Shown: positions 16,803-25,791, counted from the stretch's first letter. The stretch is DNA of 64,000 nucleotides from Streptomyces sp. NBC_00271 (GCF_036178845.1 NZ_CP108070.1:5270001-5334000); one strand, 5' to 3'. Numbers and translations are program-made. Notes: generated by a model not told the origin, from the letters alone.

Positions 16803-19800
16803 GTGAGCGACGCGTATGAGAAGGCGACCACGGACCATGCGCCCCCCGGGGACAACGCGACCACCAGGGGCAACGCATCCGGCTACCTCCGCTTCCCCCA
16901 TCTCAGCGGCGACCACCTCTGCTTCGCCGCCGAGGACGACCTGTGGATGGCCCCCCTCGACGGGCCGGGCCGCGCCTGGCGGCTCACCGTCGACCGGACC
17001 AAGGTCGGCCACCCCCGTTTCTCCCCCGACGGCCGGCTCATCGCGTACACGAGCTGGCGCAGTCTCGTGCCGGAGATCCATCTGGTGCCGGTGGACGGCG
17101 GCCCCTCCCGCCGGCTCACCTACTGGGGCAGCGCGGACACCCAGGTCTGCGGCTGGTCGCCGCCCGACAAGGACGGGCACAGCGACATCCTCGCCGTCGC
17201 CTCCCACGGCCAGCCCTTCTCGTACTTCACCTGGGCCTACAAGGTCCCCACCGACGGCGACCCCGGCGGCGCGCTCCCCTGGGGCCCGGTCGCCGCCATC
17301 CAGGTCGCCGACCTCGACGGCGAACACAAGACGCTCCTGCTCACCGGTACCCCGCCGCACGAACCCGCCTCCTGGAAGCGCTACCGGGGCGGCGCCACCG
17401 GCCGGCTGTGGCTACACGGACGGCGCCTGCTCGCCGATCTCGACGGCCACCTCGACTCCCCCATGTTCGTCGGCGGCCGTATCGCCTTCCTCTCCGACCA
17501 CGAGGGCATCGGGAACCTGTACTCGTGCGCGTACGACGGCGGGGACCTGCGCCGCCACACCGACCACGACGCCTTCTACGCCCGGCACGCCTCCAGCGAC
17601 GGCACCCGGGTCGTCTACCAGTGCGCCGGGGACCTGTGGATCGTCGAAGACCTGTCCCCGGACTCGGTCCCGCGCCGCCTCGACGTCCGCCTCGGCGGCC
17701 CGCGCGCGGGACGCCGTACGTACCAGGTGCCCGCGGCGCAGCACGTGGACGGCATCTCGGTCGACGAGACGGGCCGGGCCAGCGCCGTCGTCGTACGCGG
17801 CAGCCTGTACTGGCTCACCCACCGCGACGGCCCCGCGCGCACCATCGCGGACACCCCCGGCGTACGCGTCCGGCTCCCCGAGATGCTGGGCTCCGGCGGC
17901 CGGATCGCCTACGTCACCGACGCGGACGGCGAGGACGCCGTCGAGATCGCCTTCCTCCCCCGGGCCTCCGGCCAGCGCGAGCCGCGCCGCCTCGCCTCCG
18001 GCGAACTGGGGCGCGTGCTGGAGATGGTCTCCGACCCGCAGGGCGAACGCCTCGCGATCGCCTCGAACGACGGACGCCTGCTGATCCTCGACGCGACGGA
18101 GGAGTCCGGGGACACGTCCACGTCCGGGCCGGAGCCCGAGGAAGCCTCCCTGACAGAGTCCGACAGCACCACCTCGGAGCCGGAGTCCGAGGACACCTCT
18201 CCGACAGAGTCCGAGGACACCTCACGGACAGAGCCCGAGGGCACTTCGCCGACCGAGTCCGAGGGCGGGGAGGTCACCGAGCTGATCACCTCGATCAACG
18301 GGCCGGTCCGGGACCTCGCCTTCTCCCCGGACGGGGCCTGGCTGACCTGGTCGCACCCGGGGATCGGCCGCTCCCTGCGCCAGATCAAGATCGCGCGCAT
18401 AAAGGACCGGCTCATCGTCGACGTCACCAACGGCCGCTTCGAGGACGAAAACCCCGTGTTCACCCGCGACGGCCGCTACCTCGCCTTCCTCTCCTGGCGC
18501 GGCTTCGACCCGGTGTACGACGTCCACACCGGCGACCTCTCCTTCCCGCTCGGCTGCCGCCCCTACCTCGTCCCCCTGTCCTCCGCCACCCCCTCCCCGT
18601 TCGCGCTCAACCCCGACGGGCGGCCGGTCGCCGGCGGCCTGGACCCCATCGAGGACGAGAGCGCGGACGGCGCGGTGAGCGTCGAACTGGAAGGCCTGGA
18701 GAGCCGGGTGACCCCCTTCCCGGTCACCGCCTCCAAGTACTCGGCGCTGTACCCGGTCGCGGGCGGCGGCCTGGTCTGGCTGCGCTGGCCGATCTCGGGC
18801 GCGCTGGGCGAGACGTTCGTCAACCCCGACGACACCTCCGGCCGGCCGACCCTGGAGTTCTTCAACATCAGCAAGGCGAAGAAGTCCGAACTCGTCCAGC
18901 ACCTGGACTGGTTCGCGGTCAGCGGCGACGGCTCCCGATTGGTCGTCGTGGACGAGGGCGACCTGCGAGCGGTCCCCTCGACCGAGGTCGGTGACTCCGA
19001 CTCGACGGTCTGGATCGATCTGCGGCGCATCATCCACGAGGTGGACCCGCCCGCCGAGTGGCGCCAGGCCTACGCGGAAGCGGGCCGCCTCACCCGCGCC
19101 TACTTCTGGGAACCCCACATGTGCGGCATCGACTGGGACGGTGTGCTCGCCCAGTACCGCCCGCTGGTCGAACGGGTCGCCTCCCCCGACGACTTCGCCG
19201 ACCTCCTGCGCGAGGTCCTCGGCGAACTCGGCACCTCCCACGCGTACGTCGCCGCCGCCCGCCGCAACGAGGGCCCGGCCCACTACCAGCGCTGGCAGGG
19301 CCTGCTCGGCGCCAACTTCGTCCGGCGCGACGGCAGCTGGACGCTGAAGCGAATCCTCCCCGGCGACTCCTCCGACTCCAAGGCACGCTCACCGCTCGCC
19401 GGTACCGGCATCCGCGAGGGCGCGGTCCTCACCCACGTCGACGGCCGCCCGGTCGACCCGGTCACCGGCCCCTATCCCCTCCTCGCGGGCGCGGGCGGTA
19501 CGACGGTGGAGCTCACGTTCATCCCCGAGGCGGGCGAGGGCCGCTCACGCCGGGTGGCCGTGGTCCCGCTGATCGACGAGCGCCCCCTGCGCTACCAGGA
19601 CTGGGTGGCCAAACGCCGCGAGGTCGTCCGGGAGTTGAGCGGGGGCCGGTGCGGCTACCTCCACATCCCCGACATGGGCGGCTCGGGCTGGGCCCAGTTC
19701 AACCGCGACCTGCGCCTGGAAGTCTCGCGCCCCGCACTGATCGTCGACGTGCGCGGCAACGCGGGCGGCCACATCAGCGAACTCGTCGTGGAGAAGCTCA

Positions 19801-20276
19801 CCCGCACGATCCTGGGCTGGGACCTGACACGCAACGCCCAGCCGGTGTCGTACGCCTCGAACGCCCCGCGCGGCCCGATCGTCGCCCTCGCCGACGAGGC
19901 GACCGCCTCCGACGGCGACATGATCACCGCCGCGTTCAAGCTGCTGAAGCTCGGCCCCGTCGTCGGCCAGCGCACCTGGGGCGGAGTCGTCGGCATGACC
20001 GGCCGCCACCGCCTCGGCGACGGCACGGTGATCACGGTGCCGATGAACGCGGCCTGGTTCGACGCGTACGGCTGGTCCGTCGAGAACCAGGGCGTCCCCC
20101 CGGACCTGGCGGTCCTGCGCACCCCCCTGGACTGGGCGGAGGGCCACCACACCGAAATGGACACCGCCATCCAACTGGCCCTGGACCTCCTGACCACCCA
20201 CCACGCGGCCTCCCCACCCGACTACTCGAACGCCCCCGACAGATCAAGACCAAAACTCCCCCCGAGATCTCAATAG
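16803..20276 (+). CDS. tri: Tricorn protease (self-compartmentalising serine peptidase)
   Basis: A 1157-residue peptidase that degrades oligopeptides made by the proteasome. Residues 20-720 form the two beta-propellers (repeats such as PRFSPDGRLIAYTS, LAFSPDGAWLTWSH), followed by C1, PDZ (GIREGAVLTHVDGRPVDP) and C2 domains. Catalytic residues are Ser812-His813 in GTSHAYV, Ser1036-Asp1037 in ATASDGDM and Glu1094 in VENQGVPPD. The Ser-to-Ser and Ser-to-Glu spacings (224 and 58) match the Thermoplasma enzyme (220 and 58). An acidic Ser/Thr/Glu/Pro repeat linker (about residues 435-495) is inserted between the propellers. GTG 16803 is the likely start; its ribosome site GGAGGAG is distant. Confidence 0.93.
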   Translation: MSDAYEKATTDHAPPGDNATTRGNASGYLRFPHLSGDHLCFAAEDDLWMAPLDGPGRAWRLTVDRTKVGHPRFSPDGRLIAYTSWRSLVPEIHLVPVDGGPSRRLTYWGSADTQVCGWSPPDKDGHSDILAVASHGQPFSYFTWAYKVPTDGDPGGALPWGPVAAIQVADLDGEHKTLLLTGTPPHEPASWKRYRGGATGRLWLHGRRLLADLDGHLDSPMFVGGRIAFLSDHEGIGNLYSCAYDGGDLRRHTDHDAFYARHASSDGTRVVYQCAGDLWIVEDLSPDSVPRRLDVRLGGPRAGRRTYQVPAAQHVDGISVDETGRASAVVVRGSLYWLTHRDGPARTIADTPGVRVRLPEMLGSGGRIAYVTDADGEDAVEIAFLPRASGQREPRRLASGELGRVLEMVSDPQGERLAIASNDGRLLILDATEESGDTSTSGPEPEEASLTESDSTTSEPESEDTSPTESEDTSRTEPEGTSPTESEGGEVTELITSINGPVRDLAFSPDGAWLTWSHPGIGRSLRQIKIARIKDRLIVDVTNGRFEDENPVFTRDGRYLAFLSWRGFDPVYDVHTGDLSFPLGCRPYLVPLSSATPSPFALNPDGRPVAGGLDPIEDESADGAVSVELEGLESRVTPFPVTASKYSALYPVAGGGLVWLRWPISGALGETFVNPDDTSGRPTLEFFNISKAKKSELVQHLDWFAVSGDGSRLVVVDEGDLRAVPSTEVGDSDSTVWIDLRRIIHEVDPPAEWRQAYAEAGRLTRAYFWEPHMCGIDWDGVLAQYRPLVERVASPDDFADLLREVLGELGTSHAYVAAARRNEGPAHYQRWQGLLGANFVRRDGSWTLKRILPGDSSDSKARSPLAGTGIREGAVLTHVDGRPVDPVTGPYPLLAGAGGTTVELTFIPEAGEGRSRRVAVVPLIDERPLRYQDWVAKRREVVRELSGGRCGYLHIPDMGGSGWAQFNRDLRLEVSRPALIVDVRGNAGGHISELVVEKLTRTILGWDLTRNAQPVSYASNAPRGPIVALADEATASDGDMITAAFKLLKLGPVVGQRTWGGVVGMTGRHRLGDGTVITVPMNAAWFDAYGWSVENQGVPPDLAVLRTPLDWAEGHHTEMDTAIQLALDLLTTHHAASPPDYSNAPDRSRPKLPPRSQ

Positions 20277-20285
20277 GGGGAGGGG

Positions 20286-20395
20286 TCAGCGCCCTGAAGG
20301 GGCGCGGGGCTGTTCACATATGCGGCTCCGCCGCGTGGGCGCGACAAGCCCCCACCCACCCGCACCCGACAACGCACCCCCCGACGCCAACCAAA
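20286..20395. repeat. Streptomyces intergenic GGGGCGCGGGGC-type repeat element
   Basis: The stretch begins with a small hairpin (GCGCCC at 20289-20294, GGGCGC at 20300-20305). It continues with GGGGCGCGGGGCTGTTC and GCGACAAGCCCCCACC, which from memory is a very common intergenic repeat of Streptomyces genomes. It separates the convergent tricorn gene and the small repeat protein and contains no gene. Confidence 0.55.
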
Positions 20396-20398
20396 AGC

Positions 20399-20431
20399 GT
20401 GGGGCGCCCCCAACAATCAGGGGCGCCCCAC
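20399..20431. terminator. Bidirectional terminator between tricorn and the small repeat protein
   Basis: A perfect 12-bp stem (GTGGGGCGCCCC, 20399-20410, with 20420-20431) encloses a 9-base A-rich loop. It lies between two convergent genes and can serve both. Confidence 0.8.
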
Positions 20432-20460
20432 AACTCGGCCTAAGCCGGCGCAGCGAACCG

Positions 20461-20721
20461 TCAGACGTCGTAGTCCTGGTCGAGCCGGTCCTTCGCCTCA
20501 CGCTGCATGCGCTCGGCCTCCGGGATCGTCCGGTCGCCCCTCTGCGGGGAGCGCTCACCCGACTGCGGGGAACGCGTACCCGGCTGCGAGGTGCGGGCAC
20601 CCGGCTGCGGGGAGTGCTCGCCGGGACGGGCCTTCTCGTGGCCGATGTCCTGGCCCATCTTCTTCTTGCCCTGCTGCTTCATCTGCTCGGCCTTGTTCTG
20701 CATCTGGTCCTTCTTGCCCAT
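20461..20721 (-). CDS. Small hydrophilic protein with heptad SPQxGxR repeats, function unknown
   Basis: 86 residues, strongly charged and without cysteine or hydrophobic segments. The N-terminus MGKKDQMQNKAEQMKQQGKKK is helical and basic. The centre holds four 7-residue repeats (SPQPGAR, TSQPGTR, SPQSGER, SPQRGDR). The C-terminus is again helical (EAERMQREAKDRLDQDYDV). The organisation vaguely recalls small stress-associated proteins of the CsbD kind, but I do not recognise a family. The repeats are also visible as 21-bp DNA repeats, so the repeat number may vary between strains. Confidence 0.7.
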   Translation of the reverse strand: MGKKDQMQNKAEQMKQQGKKKMGQDIGHEKARPGEHSPQPGARTSQPGTRSPQSGERSPQRGDRTIPEAERMQREAKDRLDQDYDV

Positions 20722-20807
20722 GAGGTTTCACTCCCATTTGTGGGTGAGGGGGATCGGGCTCGACCAGACTTACACGCACGGACTACGCACGCATTTCGAT
20801 CAGTCAC

Positions 20808-21692
20808 TCACGGTGATATCCCCTGCTGGCGCTGCTCGTCGGCCGCCCCGCCGGCACCCACGAGCCCCGTACTCACGCCTTTGAGCCGCGGTTCGAACCG
20901 CCGCATCTCCCGTTGTCCGACCGCCCCGATGATCCCGGGGAGGTAGCCCCGGACGCCCTGCATCCCGCGCAACCACCACTGTGCGTACACATGACTGGAC
21001 CGCCGCTCGATCCCCGCGACGATGCGGTCGACGGCCGGCCCCAGCGGATACGTCTTGTTGGACGGCCACGGCAGCCGCTGCCTCAACTCCCGCATCACCT
21101 CGTCCTGATCGGCCCCGCGCACCATGTCGGTGTCGGTCCAGGACAGGTAGCCGACCCCGACCCGTACGCCCTTGTGGCCGACCTCGGCACGCAGGCTGTG
21201 CGCGTACGCCTCCACGCCCGACTTGGACGCGCAGTACGCCGTCATCATCGGCGCCGGGGTGATGGCCGCGAGCGAGGCGATCTGCAGCAGATACCCCCGG
21301 CTCTCCATGAGCACGGGCAGGAACGCCCGTGCGGTGACCGCCGATCCGATGAGGTTGACCTCGATGACCCGCCGCCAGGCGACGGGATCGGACTCGACGA
21401 AGGGACCGCCGTTCGCCACACCGGCGTTGGCGACGACGATGTCCACCTTCCCGAACCGCTCCTTCACCTCGGTCGCGACCTGGGCCATCGCCTCGTGGTC
21501 GGTGACATCGGCATGCCAGAAGCCGCTTTCGCCGTGCAGCCGGTCCGAGACCTGCTTGAGCGCGTCCGGCTCCAGGCCGACCAGCGCGACCTTGGCACCG
21601 CGCGCGGAGAGCTTGCGGGCGAGGAGTTCGCCGACGCCCCGCGCGGCCCCCGTGACGACCGCGACCTGCCCTTCCAGGCTCACCTTGGTCAT
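20808..21692 (-). CDS. Short-chain dehydrogenase/reductase
   Basis: SDR oxidoreductase of 294 residues. The nucleotide-binding motif is TGAARGVG (14-21), the structural motif is NAGV, and the catalytic Ser140, Tyr153 and Lys157 are all present. Residues 245-294 are a C-terminal extension beyond the usual 250-residue fold, with a hydrophobic stretch (GVRGYLPGIIGAVGQ). It is the last of three overlapping genes after a Baeyer-Villiger-type monooxygenase and a hydrolase. ATG 21692 has AAGGAGGG upstream and overlaps the hydrolase stop by ATGA. The trio probably oxidises and opens a ketone substrate, as seen in lipid or steroid catabolism; the substrate is unknown. Confidence 0.92.
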   Translation of the reverse strand: MTKVSLEGQVAVVTGAARGVGELLARKLSARGAKVALVGLEPDALKQVSDRLHGESGFWHADVTDHEAMAQVATEVKERFGKVDIVVANAGVANGGPFVESDPVAWRRVIEVNLIGSAVTARAFLPVLMESRGYLLQIASLAAITPAPMMTAYCASKSGVEAYAHSLRAEVGHKGVRVGVGYLSWTDTDMVRGADQDEVMRELRQRLPWPSNKTYPLGPAVDRIVAGIERRSSHVYAQWWLRGMQGVRGYLPGIIGAVGQREMRRFEPRLKGVSTGLVGAGGAADEQRQQGISP

Positions 21693-22618
21693 GCGCTGCC
21701 CTCCTTGATCTCTGCGTAGGTGGAGACGAGTTCGCGTATGCGGGCGGTGACCAGTTCCGGCGCCTCCACCGGTGTCATGTGCCCGAGCCCGGTCAGTTCG
21801 GTGACGCCGACACAGTTCGGCAGGGTCGCGACCAGGGCGCGCGCGTGCACCACGGGCGTCAGCCGGTCCGCCGTACCCACCACCACGGCCGTCGGCACCG
21901 TCAACGCCCTTACTCCGTGGTCGAGATCGAGCAGGTCGAGCACCTTCGACCAGGCGTACCGCACCCTGCGCGGACAGGCGTGCACGATCCGCGCGCACGC
22001 CTCCACCATGCCCGGTGACGAACCGGCGCCCATGGTCGCGTACTTGAGGATCCGCCGGGCGAGCGGTGTGACGGGCCCGAGCGGCGCGGCCGACCCGAGG
22101 ATCCTCTTGGTCACCTGGGTGCGCAGCCATCCGGCCGGCATCGGCACCACCCGCGACTCGGCCACCAGCCGCGAACTGCCCGTGCTGCACAGCAGGGCCG
22201 CCACCGCGTGCTCCCGGAAACGCGGCCGCGTCGAGGCCGCCATCAGCGTCATCCCGCCCATGGAGTGCCCGACGAGCACGGCCTTCTCACCGGGCGCGAG
22301 GGTGGCCGCGAGCACGGCTTCCAGGTCGTCGGCGAGCGCGTCCGCGGTGCACGTCTCGCTCGCGGGACTGCGGCCGTGCCCGCGCTGGTCGTACGCGATC
22401 ACCCGGTGGTCGACGGCGAGGTCCCGTATCTGCGCCGCCCAGAAAGCGGTCGAGCAGGTCCAGCCGTGCGCGAGGACGACGACGGGCGCGGCCGGGTTGT
22501 CCTCGGGTCCGTGCACCTCTACGTGCAGCCGGGCGCCGTCGGCGGAGACGGCGGTCAGTTCGCGCGCGGGCGCGGGCGGCGCGTACGCCCCGTGTTCCAC
22601 ATGCGTCAGTCGACTCAC
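21689..22618 (-). CDS. Alpha/beta hydrolase
   Basis: A 309-residue alpha/beta hydrolase. The nucleophile elbow is GHSMGG (Ser119), the acid is Asp251 in GTADRLTP, the catalytic His is His280 in GLGHMTP, and the oxyanion-hole motif is HGWT at 51-54. A cap domain lies between residues 150 and 235. It overlaps the genes on both sides by four bases, so the three are co-translated. Context suggests it hydrolyses the ester formed by the upstream monooxygenase (inference). Confidence 0.92.
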   Translation of the reverse strand: MSRLTHVEHGAYAPPAPARELTAVSADGARLHVEVHGPEDNPAAPVVVLAHGWTCSTAFWAAQIRDLAVDHRVIAYDQRGHGRSPASETCTADALADDLEAVLAATLAPGEKAVLVGHSMGGMTLMAASTRPRFREHAVAALLCSTGSSRLVAESRVVPMPAGWLRTQVTKRILGSAAPLGPVTPLARRILKYATMGAGSSPGMVEACARIVHACPRRVRYAWSKVLDLLDLDHGVRALTVPTAVVVGTADRLTPVVHARALVATLPNCVGVTELTGLGHMTPVEAPELVTARIRELVSTYAEIKEGSA

Positions 22619-24183
22619 GCTCCCGCCTCCACCTTCTTGGCGCCCTTTGTGCCGGAGTTCTTGGTGCGCGACTCGGGTGTGCGCGGCCCGGGTGTGTTCG
22701 ACCCGGGGGCGCGCAGCACCTCGTACTCTCCCAGGTCCACCCGCCGGGTGGCGCTACGGAACTCGGTCGTCGTGCCGGGCCAGATGGTGGTGTTGCGGCC
22801 GTTCGCGTCGAGGTACCAGCTGGTGCAGCCGCCGGTGTTCCACACCGTGCGCAGCATCCGCTGCTGGACCTTGTCGTTCCAGCCCTCCACGGCGGCGGGG
22901 CGGGCGTCGAGCGCCGCGCGTCCGCCCAGGACGTCCAGCTGCCGCACGTAGTCGGCCATGTAGTTCAGCTGGGACTCGATCATCAGGATCATGCTGGAGT
23001 TCCCGAGCCCGGTGTTCGGGCCGATGATCGTCATCCAGTTGGGGAACCCGGCCGCGGTGGCCCCGCGCAGCGACTTCATGCCGTCGCGCCACACCTCCGC
23101 GAGCGTCCTGCCCTCCGTTCCGACGACCCGGTCCGCGATCGGCATGTCGGTGACGTGGAAGCCCGTACCGAAGATGATCGCGTCGACCTCGGCCGTGCTG
23201 CCGTCGGCGGCGACGAGCGTGGAGCCGTCGATCTTGGCGAGCCCGGAGGCCACGACGTCGACGTTGGCCCGGGTGAGCGCCGGATAGTAGGTGTTGGAGA
23301 GCAGGATCCGCTTGCACCCGATCCGGTAGTCGGGGGTCAACTTGGCCCGCAGCGCCGGATCGTGGACGGCCCGCGCCATGTTCCGCCTGGCCAGCCGCTC
23401 GACGAGGCCGAGCTCGTCGGGACGCTTCGTGAACGCCTGGACCTGCAACTCCCTGATCCCCCACAGCAGTCCGCGCCGGGCCTGCGTGGTGAAGGGCAGC
23501 TGCTTGTGCAGCCACCGTTCGGCGCCGGTGATGGCCCGGTCGACCCGGGGCATCACCCACGGCGGCGTGCGCTGGAAGAGGGTCAGCCGGGACACGTCGG
23601 GCTGGATGGCGGGCACGATCTGGATGGCGGAGGCACCCGTGCCGATCATGGCGACGCGCTTGCCGCGCAGATCGTAGTCGTGGTCCCAGCGGGCCGAGTG
23701 GAAGACCTTGCCGGGGAAGGAGTCGATCCCCGGTATGTCGGGGATCTTGGGATCGGAGAGCGGCCCGGTCGCGGACACGACGACATCGGCGGTGAGGAAG
23801 CCACGGCTGGTCTCGATCCCCCACCGGAGCTTCTCCTGGTCCCACGTCATCATCTTCACCTCGGAGTCGAAGCGCAGATGCGGGCGCAGCCCGAAGACAT
23901 CGGTGACGTGCTCCAGATAGGCCCGGATGTGCTCCTGCCCCGAGAACGTGCGCGGCCAGTCGGGGTGGGGCGCGAACGAGAACGAGTACAGATGCGAGGG
24001 CACATCACAGGCGCATCCCGGGTAACTGTTGTCCCGCCACGTTCCCCCGACGCTTCCGGCCCGTTCCAGGACGACGAAGTCGGTGATCCCTTCGCGGCGC
24101 AGCCGCACCGCGGCCCCCAGACCGCCGAACCCGGACCCGATCACCGCGACGCGCACATGCTCGTGCTCGGTCATCCCGACCAT
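22615..24183 (-). CDS. Flavin-dependent monooxygenase, Baeyer-Villiger type
   Basis: A 522-residue class B flavoprotein monooxygenase. An N-terminal FAD-binding GSGFGG is at residues 16-21. The BVMO fingerprint FxGxxxHxxxW appears as FPGKVFHSARWDH, followed by the NADPH-binding GTGASAIQ. These enzymes insert oxygen into ketones to give esters or lactones. ATG 24183 has GGGAGG six bases upstream. The last 40 residues are a low-complexity tail (APGSNTPGPRTPESRTKN) rich in Pro/Ser/Thr/Lys, not part of the fold. First gene of the three-gene operon, divergent from a MerR regulator. Confidence 0.93.
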   Translation of the reverse strand: MVGMTEHEHVRVAVIGSGFGGLGAAVRLRREGITDFVVLERAGSVGGTWRDNSYPGCACDVPSHLYSFSFAPHPDWPRTFSGQEHIRAYLEHVTDVFGLRPHLRFDSEVKMMTWDQEKLRWGIETSRGFLTADVVVSATGPLSDPKIPDIPGIDSFPGKVFHSARWDHDYDLRGKRVAMIGTGASAIQIVPAIQPDVSRLTLFQRTPPWVMPRVDRAITGAERWLHKQLPFTTQARRGLLWGIRELQVQAFTKRPDELGLVERLARRNMARAVHDPALRAKLTPDYRIGCKRILLSNTYYPALTRANVDVVASGLAKIDGSTLVAADGSTAEVDAIIFGTGFHVTDMPIADRVVGTEGRTLAEVWRDGMKSLRGATAAGFPNWMTIIGPNTGLGNSSMILMIESQLNYMADYVRQLDVLGGRAALDARPAAVEGWNDKVQQRMLRTVWNTGGCTSWYLDANGRNTTIWPGTTTEFRSATRRVDLGEYEVLRAPGSNTPGPRTPESRTKNSGTKGAKKVEAGA

Positions 24184-24311
24184 CCCACGCCTCCCTAGCC
24201 GCCCGACTCCGCCAGTGAACACTGGCGCAATGGGAGCGTAGAGCAGCTCCGTACTGATGGGTAGGGTTGCGACGACGAAAGTTACCGACGGTACGACGTA
24301 GGGTTTCGCAC

Positions 24312-24962
24312 GTGGCGGAGAAGCGTGAGTACCGGATGGAGGAGCTGGCCGAGGAGGCCGGCATCACCGTGCGCACCCTGCGCTTCTACCGGGAGCGCAA
24401 GCTGATACCGCCGCCCCGCCGCGAGGGCCGTATCGCCTGGTACGACCACACGCACCTGGCCCGCCTGCGCACGATCTCGGCGCTGCTGGAACGCGGCCAC
24501 ACCCTCAACGGCATCGCGGAGCTGGCCGAGGCCTTCGACCACGGCCGTGACGTCGGTGAACTCCTCGGTCTGGGCGAGCCCACCGAGGAGACCCCCGTCC
24601 GCCTCTCCCCCGAGGAGCTCGCCGACGTCTTCGCCGGCCAGGCCACCCCGGAGAACCTCGCCGCGGCCCTCGACCTCGGCTATCTCGGCATCGACGGCGG
24701 CGAGATCGTCCACATCAGCCGCCGCCTGCTCGACGTCTCGGCGGCCCTGGTCCGCGAGGGCATCCCCCTGGCCGACGTCCTCACCGCCGCCCGCCGCGTC
24801 CGCGACCACGCCGACGCCCTCGCCGACCTGTTCGCCGGCATCGTCCTCACGGAGAACCGCACCACCGAGGACCTCAAACGCCTACGTCCCCTGGCGAAGA
24901 GCGTGGTGGAGGCGGAGGTGTCGATGGCCCTGGACCGGCGGCTGCGGGACTACGACTCGTAG
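24312..24962 (+). CDS. MerR-family transcriptional regulator
   Basis: A 216-residue MerR protein. The N-terminal winged HTH is EYRMEELAEEAGITVRTLRFYRERKLIPPPRREGRIAWY, followed by a long effector domain without metal-binding cysteines, so it is not a metal sensor. It is divergent from the monooxygenase operon by 128 bases and is its likely regulator. TAGGGT lies seven bases before GTG 24312, suggesting a leaderless transcript. The octamer GTAGGGTT occurs twice in the intergenic region (24261 and 24298). The last codons lie inside a 23-bp repeat shared with the neighbouring xth end. Confidence 0.9.
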   Translation: MAEKREYRMEELAEEAGITVRTLRFYRERKLIPPPRREGRIAWYDHTHLARLRTISALLERGHTLNGIAELAEAFDHGRDVGELLGLGEPTEETPVRLSPEELADVFAGQATPENLAAALDLGYLGIDGGEIVHISRRLLDVSAALVREGIPLADVLTAARRVRDHADALADLFAGIVLTENRTTEDLKRLRPLAKSVVEAEVSMALDRRLRDYDS

Positions 24963-25016
24963 ACGACCGTCACCGGCGGCCGCAGGGCTACAGCTCGTAG
25001 ACGACCGTCACCGGCG
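24956..25016. repeat. Duplicated 3' end of the exonuclease gene (23-bp direct repeat)
   Basis: The 23 bases at 24956-24978 and 24994-25016 are identical (core GTAGACGACCGTCACCGG), period 38. The second copy encodes the last codons of the minus-strand exonuclease (VTVVYE). The first lies beyond its stop and also supplies the stop codon of the plus-strand merR gene. Confidence 0.85.
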
Positions 25017-25791
25017 CATGGTCGGACCAGCGCTCCGCGTGCGTCGCCGCCCGCTCCACGAACCCCTTCACGGCCTTGCCCGCGAGCCCCGGTGTCGAGA
25101 CGTGGTAGTCGATGCGCCATCCGCTGTCGTTGTCGAAGGCCCGCCCCCGGTACGACCACCACGAGTACGGTCCCTCGACGTCCGGGTGTAGTGCCCGTAC
25201 GACGTCGACGTACCCGCCGTCGTCCGCGTCCAGGACCCGCCCCAGCCACTCGCGCTCCTCGGGCAGGAAGCCGGAGTTCTTCTTGTTGGCACGCCAGTTC
25301 TTGAGGTCGGCCTCCTGGTGGGCGATGTTCCAGTCGCCGCAGACGACGACCTCGCGCCCGTCGGCGGCGGCGCGCTCGCGCAGCTCCTTCAGGTGGGCGA
25401 GGAACTCGTCCATGAACCGGACCTTCTCGTCCTGCCGTTCGGTGCCGACCTCGCCGGAGGGCAGGTAGAGGCTGGCGACGGTGACACCGGGGAGGTCGGC
25501 CTCGACGTACCGTCCACTGGAGTCGAACTCCTCGGACCCGAACCCGATCCGCACCCGGTCGGGCTCGCGCCGGGTGTACAGGGAGACGCCCGCGCGCCCC
25601 TTGGCCGCCGCGGGAGCGTGCACGACGTGCCACCCCTCCGGCGCCCGCACTTCCTCGGGCAGCTGCCCGGGCTCGGCCCGCACCTCCTGAAGGCACAGCA
25701 CGTCCGCGGAGGTCTCCGCGAGCCACTCCACGAAGCCCTTCTTCGCGGCGGCCCGGAGCCCGTTCACATTCACCGAGGTAACAGTCAGCAC
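24988..25791 (-). CDS. xth: Exodeoxyribonuclease III / AP endonuclease
   Basis: A 267-residue member of the exonuclease III/endonuclease-reverse-transcriptase-like family, a base-excision repair enzyme that cuts at abasic sites and trims 3' ends. Motifs are NVNGLR, LQEVRA (Mg-binding Glu), GDWNIAHQEAD and the terminal WSDHAPVTVVYEL with the catalytic Asp-His. GTG 25791 is preceded by TATCGT with a six-base gap, consistent with a leaderless transcript. It is divergent from an acetyltransferase gene. Confidence 0.95.
   Translation of the reverse strand: MLTVTSVNVNGLRAAAKKGFVEWLAETSADVLCLQEVRAEPGQLPEEVRAPEGWHVVHAPAAAKGRAGVSLYTRREPDRVRIGFGSEEFDSSGRYVEADLPGVTVASLYLPSGEVGTERQDEKVRFMDEFLAHLKELRERAAADGREVVVCGDWNIAHQEADLKNWRANKKNSGFLPEEREWLGRVLDADDGGYVDVVRALHPDVEGPYSWWSYRGRAFDNDSGWRIDYHVSTPGLAGKAVKGFVERAATHAERWSDHAPVTVVYEL

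Noticed and set aside
16795..16806. Mini-ORF ATG GGC AGG TGA overlapping the tricorn start
   Set aside because: Three codons behind a good ribosome site are suggestive of coupling, but nothing shows they are translated; noted only as a caution about the tricorn start.
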